Below are positions 6,301-9,281 of a stretch of 9,281 nucleotides of DNA, piece by piece; positions within the stretch are counted from its first letter, which is position 1; every line of letters starts with the position of its first letter. The stretch lies in NCBI GenBank assembly GCA_964519615.1, contig CAZFIM010000089.1:1-9281 (forward strand). The letters run 5' to 3'. Made by a program: the position numbers and the translations under genes. The notes under the pieces were generated by a model. That model searched no databases, was not told the origin of the DNA, and saw nothing but the letters and a program-made list of their open reading frames with translations. The stretch is from CAZFIM01 sp964519615. GTDB lineage: Bacteria > Chloroflexota > Dehalococcoidia > GIF9 > UBA5629.

Positions 6301-6703
6301 AGAGACAAATATCAGGTTATCATACTACCGCAGATTGGCGGCAATAGCAGATCTTGCGGATATAGAGAATATACGAACGGAGTTTATAGACAGGTTTGGT
6401 AATTTACCTGTACAAATAGAGCATTTGTTATATGTAATACGAATACGTGTTCTGGCCGAACAATGTTCAATTGAACAAATAAGCACAACAGATGGACTAA
6501 TTACTTTATATTATCATCGTATGTTAATTTCGGATTATTGTAGCGATGAACAAAAAAGCTTGTTGAATAATCGAGGAATAAAAGCTGGCAGGAAACAAAT
6601 AAAACTGGACCTTCGTCAATTAGGAGGTTTGTGGCAGGATATGCTTGAGAAAGTTTTGCTGGCATATAGAAATGATAATCAGGGTCTCATAGTAGATCGT
6701 TAA
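3338..6703 (+). CDS. mfd: Transcription-repair coupling factor (Mfd)
   Basis: A 1121-residue cytoplasmic ATP-dependent DNA translocase. It removes RNA polymerase stalled at lesions and recruits UvrA to start nucleotide excision repair. The order is normal: UvrB-like N-terminal module (about 1-300, with RGGIIDVYSP), a linker, the CarD-like RNA-polymerase-interacting domain from about 445 (EGDYVVHIDHGIGRF), two helicase lobes, and a C-terminal TRCF domain (about 960-1100). Motifs are Walker A GDVGYGKTE (597-605, Lys603), DEEQ (698-701), SATP (724-727) and QLRGRIGRG (866-874), all intact. Length is within the usual range. The ATG at 3338 gives the typical N-terminus (MKISGLLPLL) but has no Shine-Dalgarno sequence, suggesting modest or S1-type initiation. 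It is divergent from nadC. Its last 17 bases overlap acpP on the opposite strand. Confidence 0.97.
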   Translation: MKISGLLPLLIETPVLKRLMTSITGKLKYSINLSIVESAKACFLSALTEHIHLPLLIICAQPDKAGKLYEELQLWCSSSVKPYFFPEHEFLSGDFVYDEHTTAQRLQALSVLLNYTSCKDGNVVPVIVCPAAAAVSYTIAPGDLSANSHNLQIGFTVDPVLLINQWHETGYEMEEVVEVPGTMAKRGGIIDVYSPHQDLPVRIEFFGTKIESIRYFDPVTQRSLRQIDSITIFPAKENSSRFTTGTVLDYCSPDVLVVTDDNSELEEVITRINNQYYEYMDKGKWGISSESTKKQVYADWPQFFERLSKVHKILRFQRTNIADGGNASVEVLPFGIPDDYAGRLQKFIQETAELLQKQCTIVIVSQQTGRLKELLSENDIPVQSLEYLLNLPPKGTVTLIKGSLDEGWSIDNKLVILTDREIFGLLKQRRLLKKRPARRYKYASELSEGDYVVHIDHGIGRFKGLNRMEVGGVEREFITLEYAEGDRLFVPVEQINRVGHYIGGTAQLPRLSRLHTQEWHNAKQRVKRSVIDIAEELVKLYASRELIPGFKFSKDNIWQQELESSFPYIETPDQMRAVIAVKEDMENSKPMDRLVCGDVGYGKTEVALRAAFKAVMDNKQVALLVPTTVLAQQHYYTFTQRLQAFPVRVEVLSRLTTEGEQKVIIEDLSKGAVDICIGTHRLLQKDVQFKDMGLLIIDEEQRFGVAHKDYFKKLRNEVDIITLSATPIPRTLHMALTGIRDLSTMDTPPEDRLPIKTYVGFRDKILLREAILRELERNGQVFYVHNRIHNIFMVAAELRELVPEARVSVAHGRMPDELEQVMSEFVQRKSDILLTTTIIESGLDMPNVNTLIVNDADKLGLTQLYQLRGRIGRGTNTAYAYFFYPWNKKLTTQARKRLETITEATELGAGFKIAMKDLEIRGAGNLLGVDQSGNISIVGFDLYCSLLAEAVEELRRGLMDEKKVEVPALPQPSITLPLDAYIPDSYIQETNIRLSYYRRLAAIADLADIENIRTEFIDRFGNLPVQIEHLLYVIRIRVLAEQCSIEQISTTDGLITLYYHRMLISDYCSDEQKSLLNNRGIKAGRKQIKLDLRQLGGLWQDMLEKVLLAYRNDNQGLIVDR

Positions 6704-6935
6704 GGTATTCAATCACATCCTGGACAGTACGAAACATTCCAGCATCTTCAACCGGTATCTCTACCTTGTTCTTTGGCGAACTGAATTCCTCCTCTATTGC
6801 TGGAATTAATTCAGCTAGATCATTTGAATCAACATTCAGATCAAAAGCAAAAGATGAGGAAGGAGATATAGATTCTTCATCTACACCAAGCTGCTCCGCA
6901 ATAATCCGGATTAGTCGTTCTAATGTAGTTGCCAT
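6687..6935 (-). CDS. acpP: Acyl carrier protein, variant motif
   Basis: An 82-residue acidic acyl carrier protein that carries growing fatty acyl chains on 4'-phosphopantetheine. Four-helix ACP features are visible: N-terminal helix LERLIRIIAEQLGV, the region FDLNVDS with Ser37 as the predicted attachment site, helix II NDLAELIPAIEEEF (38-51), and C-terminal TVQDVIEYLNDLL. Two oddities: the canonical Asp-Ser-Leu reads Asp-Ser-Asn (36-38), and about six extra residues (SSPKNK, 52-57) separate helix II from VEIPVEDA, where normal ACPs read roughly EEEFGIEIPDEDA. AAGG five bases before the ATG serves as ribosome site. It lies 21 bases downstream of nusB and is the last gene of the leftward fabK-fabD-nusB-acpP cluster. 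It may be the housekeeping ACP or a specialised one. The symbol is assigned from context. Confidence 0.88.
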   Translation of the reverse strand: MATTLERLIRIIAEQLGVDEESISPSSSFAFDLNVDSNDLAELIPAIEEEFSSPKNKVEIPVEDAGMFRTVQDVIEYLNDLL

Positions 6936-6956
6936 ATTGACCTTTTCAATAGTAAC

Positions 6957-7400
6957 TCAGGTAGTTTGTGTGCTTTCCGTACAAGCAATCGATCTGCCGG
7001 TTTCCGTAATAACCGAACCCAACACGCCATTAATGAATTTTGGAGATGAATCACTCCCATAACTTTTTGCCAGTTCGACGGCCTCGTTAACCGCCACTTT
7101 GGCAGGAACAGTGTTTCCGAATACTATCTCGTAAATGGCCAGGCGTAAAATATTTCTATCAATCACTGCAATCTGTTTTACCGGGAAAAGCGTGGCGAAT
7201 CGTTTAATAGTATTGTCTATGGTTGGTTCGTTTTCCAATACTCCGGCAACGAGCAATTGTGCGTAAGTGATAATCTCTTTTGAGGAACCTTTGTAAAGCC
7301 CATGGCGAGATAATATATCCGCAGCAATATGTCTTGAGCAGTCAGCTTCATAAAGAGTCTGAAGTGCGGCAACTCTGGCTTTTCTTCTAATTCCCGTCAC
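6957..7400 (-). CDS. nusB: Transcription antitermination factor NusB
   Basis: A 147-residue all-helical RNA-binding protein that, with NusE (ribosomal protein S10), binds boxA RNA and supports antitermination of rRNA operons. The arginine-rich N-terminus (IRRKARVAALQTLYEAD, 4-20), the core DRNILRLAIYEI (81-92) and the C-terminal NEAVELAKSYGSDSSPKFINGVLGSV (105-130) are typical. The start is a GTG (7398-7400) with GAGG eight bases upstream. The C-terminal tail of about 17 polar residues is slightly longer than usual. It lies 94 bases downstream of fabD and 21 before acpP. It is probably in the same transcript, possibly with extra control from the direct repeats just upstream. Confidence 0.94.
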   Translation of the reverse strand: MTGIRRKARVAALQTLYEADCSRHIAADILSRHGLYKGSSKEIITYAQLLVAGVLENEPTIDNTIKRFATLFPVKQIAVIDRNILRLAIYEIVFGNTVPAKVAVNEAVELAKSYGSDSSPKFINGVLGSVITETGRSIACTESTQTT

Positions 7401-7414
7401 CCCTTATACCTCTT

Positions 7415-7433
7415 CAGTACATAAACAGTACAT
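7415..7433. repeat. Tandem 8-bp direct repeat in the nusB leader
   Basis: CAGTACAT occurs at 7415-7422 and again at 7426-7433, an 11-base period (one helical turn), 15-33 bases before the nusB GTG. On the coding strand it reads ATGTACTGtttATGTACTG. Same-face repeats of this kind are often protein-binding sites. An A/T-rich stretch with six T residues (coding strand) also lies in the fabD-nusB gap, without a convincing hairpin or promoter. Confidence 0.4.
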
Positions 7434-7494
7434 GACAATCCATACTACAGGAATAAACATATGCTAAAAAAGTTATCATATATCATATCTACCA

Positions 7495-8439
7495 TCATCC
7501 TTTACGCCAATCAAGGAGTTCGGAAATTGTAGATACGTTGCTGACATTAACAGTACGTGCGCCGGGGCTAATCCTCTTTATAAGTCCCGTAAGAACTTCT
7601 CCGGGCCCAATTTCAAAGAAGGTCGTTACACCTCTGGCGATCATGGTTTCTACAGATGGTTGCCATCTTACGCAATGTACTATCTGACTCACCATCTCTT
7701 CCTTGATAGCATTTACGCCGGTTAAAGGTTGAGCCGTAACGTTCGATATTACCGGTATCGAGGCTTCGCAAAAACTAAATTCCGATATAGCATTTCTGAG
7801 CCCCTCAATAGCAGGTTCCATTAACGAAGAGTGAAAGGCACCGCTAACCTTCAATGGAATTATTCTGCGTGCTCCTTTAAGCTGGGCCAATCGGCGGGCT
7901 TTTTCCAGATTTTCTTTTGGCCCGCTTATAACAATCTGACCGGGACTGTTGATATTTGAAACCTGTGTACCAACTGAAAGACAGACGTTTTCCAGGGTCT
8001 CAAGATCAAGACCAATGACAGCCATCATTCCCCCCGCCCTTCGCTGGCCGGCTTCATGCATAAGTCTGCCTCTTTCGCGTACCAGCCGTACAGCATCAGA
8101 AAGGCTGAGAACGCCTGACACTATAAGCGAAGTATATTCACCGAGGCTATGACCGGCAAGAAAGGTAGGCTTAGGTAGGCCGTTATCTGTAACCTCCTGA
8201 GCGGCTTTTAAACAGGCTATGCTGGTAGTGAGAACAGCTGCTTGAACGTTTATTGTTTGTGTTAAATCCTCTTCAGGACCCTCAAAACAAAGCCGCGAAA
8301 GAGAAAAACCAAGCGTTTTATCCACTTCATCATACACATCTCTGGCTGATGCATAATGAACATAGAGGTCTAAGCCCATTCCTACTGCTTGAGATCCCTG
8401 ACCGGGAAATACATAGGCGACTTTAATATCCTCTACCAT
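7495..8439 (-). CDS. fabD: Malonyl-CoA:ACP transacylase
   Basis: Transfers malonyl from CoA to ACP, providing the extender unit for type II fatty acid synthesis in the cytoplasm. The 314 residues match the family. GQGSQ (13-17) forms the oxyanion-hole region, GHSLGEY (96-102) carries nucleophile Ser98, Arg123 in RERGRLM binds the malonyl carboxylate, AFHSSLM (201-207) has catalytic His203, and Gln252 is in the expected place. The ribosome site AAGGAG is seven bases from the ATG and overlaps the fabK stop codon, so fabD is translationally coupled to fabK. Its natural partner acpP lies two genes downstream. Confidence 0.96.
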   Translation of the reverse strand: MVEDIKVAYVFPGQGSQAVGMGLDLYVHYASARDVYDEVDKTLGFSLSRLCFEGPEEDLTQTINVQAAVLTTSIACLKAAQEVTDNGLPKPTFLAGHSLGEYTSLIVSGVLSLSDAVRLVRERGRLMHEAGQRRAGGMMAVIGLDLETLENVCLSVGTQVSNINSPGQIVISGPKENLEKARRLAQLKGARRIIPLKVSGAFHSSLMEPAIEGLRNAISEFSFCEASIPVISNVTAQPLTGVNAIKEEMVSQIVHCVRWQPSVETMIARGVTTFFEIGPGEVLTGLIKRISPGARTVNVSNVSTISELLDWRKG

Positions 8440-8450
8440 GTTTTAACTCC

Positions 8451-9281
8451 TTATTTCTTGTATTTTAAAAGTGCATTAATTGTTTCTTCAGCTTCACTCA
8501 TTATATCTTCAATTATAGACTTTACCGGTTTTATATCTTTAATAAGCCCGGCTATTTGACCTGCCATGAGCGAACCTTCTTCTATATTACCCTGTATAAC
8601 ACCTGAATACAACCCTCCCACAGCTATGGCTTCAAGCTCCGTAATGCTAGCGCCGGCTTTTTCCATCTCCAAGAATCTTCTTGTGAGTCTATTTTCAAGA
8701 CAGCGAACCGGATGCCCCATGGATGCTCCGGTAACGGCTGTTGCGCGGTCATGTGCTTTTATAATCTCTTCTTTGAATTTTTGATGAGCAATGCATTCAT
8801 CAGAGCAAATAAACCTGGTTCCCATTTGAATACCTTGAGCACCAAGAGCAAGTGCAGCAACCAGGCCGCGGCCATCTGCAATTCCACCGGCAGCAATGAC
8901 GGGAACTTTAACCACACCGGTTATCTGGGGTACGAGGCAAATCGTAGTTGTTTCTCCTACATGCCCGCCGGATTCAGTGCCTTCAACTATAAGAGCATCA
9001 ATTGAATATCTTTCAAGACGTCTCGCTAAAGCAACACTGGCAACAACAGGCATTATTTTAATACCTGCTTCTTTCAATGGCGGTATAAAAGGTCCCGGGT
9101 TACCTGCTCCAAAAGTAACGACAGCAACTTTCTCATCTAGTACTATCTGCAAGTTATCTTTCATATATGGAGATATAATTAGAATGTTGACACCAAAAGG
9201 TTTATCTGTTTTGGCTCTCGTTTGCCGGATTTGATCTTGTAGCCAGTCAGGTGGCATATTGCCGCTTCCGATAATACCCAG
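8451..9281 (-). CDS. fabK: Enoyl-ACP reductase II (FabK), 5' end beyond the window
   Basis: An FMN-dependent TIM-barrel enoyl-ACP reductase that catalyses the final NAD(P)H-dependent step of each elongation cycle, related to 2-nitropropane dioxygenase/nitronate monooxygenase. The frame stays open to the right edge. The visible part begins LGIIGSGNMPPDWL, which in FabK lies about 40 residues from the N-terminus, so the ATG at 9255-9257 is internal and not the start. 276 residues are present. Motifs (fragment numbering): PFGVNI (28-33), ESGGHVGE (103-110, with the family's His), GGIADGRG (132-139), GTRF (154-157), GHPVR (189-193), ENRLTRRF (196-203) and AGQIAGLI (240-247). These are closer to FabK than to plain nitronate monooxygenases, and the adjoining fabD and acpP support that. 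The stop is 11 bases before the fabD ATG. Confidence 0.92.
   Translation of the reverse strand: MGIIGSGNMPPDWLQDQIRQTRAKTDKPFGVNILIISPYMKDNLQIVLDEKVAVVTFGAGNPGPFIPPLKEAGIKIMPVVASVALARRLERYSIDALIVEGTESGGHVGETTTICLVPQITGVVKVPVIAAGGIADGRGLVAALALGAQGIQMGTRFICSDECIAHQKFKEEIIKAHDRATAVTGASMGHPVRCLENRLTRRFLEMEKAGASITELEAIAVGGLYSGVIQGNIEEGSLMAGQIAGLIKDIKPVKSIIEDIMSEAEETINALLKYKK

Noticed and set aside
3178..7447. Shared 11-mer AATCCATACTA at 3178-3188 and 7437-7447
   Set aside because: Several 11-base coincidences are expected by chance in a window of this size, and the two contexts are otherwise unrelated.
9235..9257. ATG at 9255-9257 as the start of the right-edge gene
   Set aside because: The frame continues upstream to the window end, encoding the FabK-typical LGIIGSGN, so this Met is internal and the gene is partial.

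Overview
The window is ordinary bacterial chromosome with eight complete genes and one gene cut by the right edge. There are no RNA genes, insertion sequences or CRISPR arrays, and no gene-free stretch longer than 300 bases. The DNA is A/T-leaning, has clear Shine-Dalgarno sites and near-consensus sigma-70/sigma-A promoters, and encodes a FabK-type enoyl-ACP reductase. A FabK user with a DUF151 nuclease-type protein and a PerR-like Fur fits an anaerobic lineage such as Dehalococcoidia (Chloroflexota) or a low-GC Firmicute. This placement is an inference from gene content and protein style, not something the sequence proves.

Left block (1-2260). A DUF151 bifunctional-nuclease-family gene runs leftward (912 to 130). 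It is divergent from dtd (D-aminoacyl-tRNA deacylase, 1045-1497), and the two promoters have -35 boxes only one base apart. A perfect-consensus promoter whose -35 overlaps the dtd stop codon drives a Fur/PerR-family regulator (1559-1981) and, 17 bases later, an unrecognised 70-residue helical protein (1999-2211).

Middle block (2261-6703). nadC (quinolinate phosphoribosyltransferase, leftward) is divergent from mfd (transcription-repair coupling factor, rightward, 1121 residues). The roughly 230-base interval between them carries an extended -10 promoter for mfd and two inverted repeats that could be operators.

Right block (6687-9281). A leftward fatty-acid-synthesis cluster reads fabK (5' end outside the window), fabD, nusB, acpP. 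fabK and fabD are translationally coupled. nusB, a transcription antitermination factor, sits between fabD and an acyl carrier protein with an unusual prosthetic-group motif and an insertion. Its leader has a tandem 8-bp repeat with one-helical-turn spacing. The acpP and mfd reading frames overlap tail to tail by 17 bases.

No entirely new system is evident. The most interesting points are the interrupted DUF151 domain, the variant ACP, nusB embedded in a fab operon, the Fur-plus-small-protein operon, and several compact regulatory arrangements.
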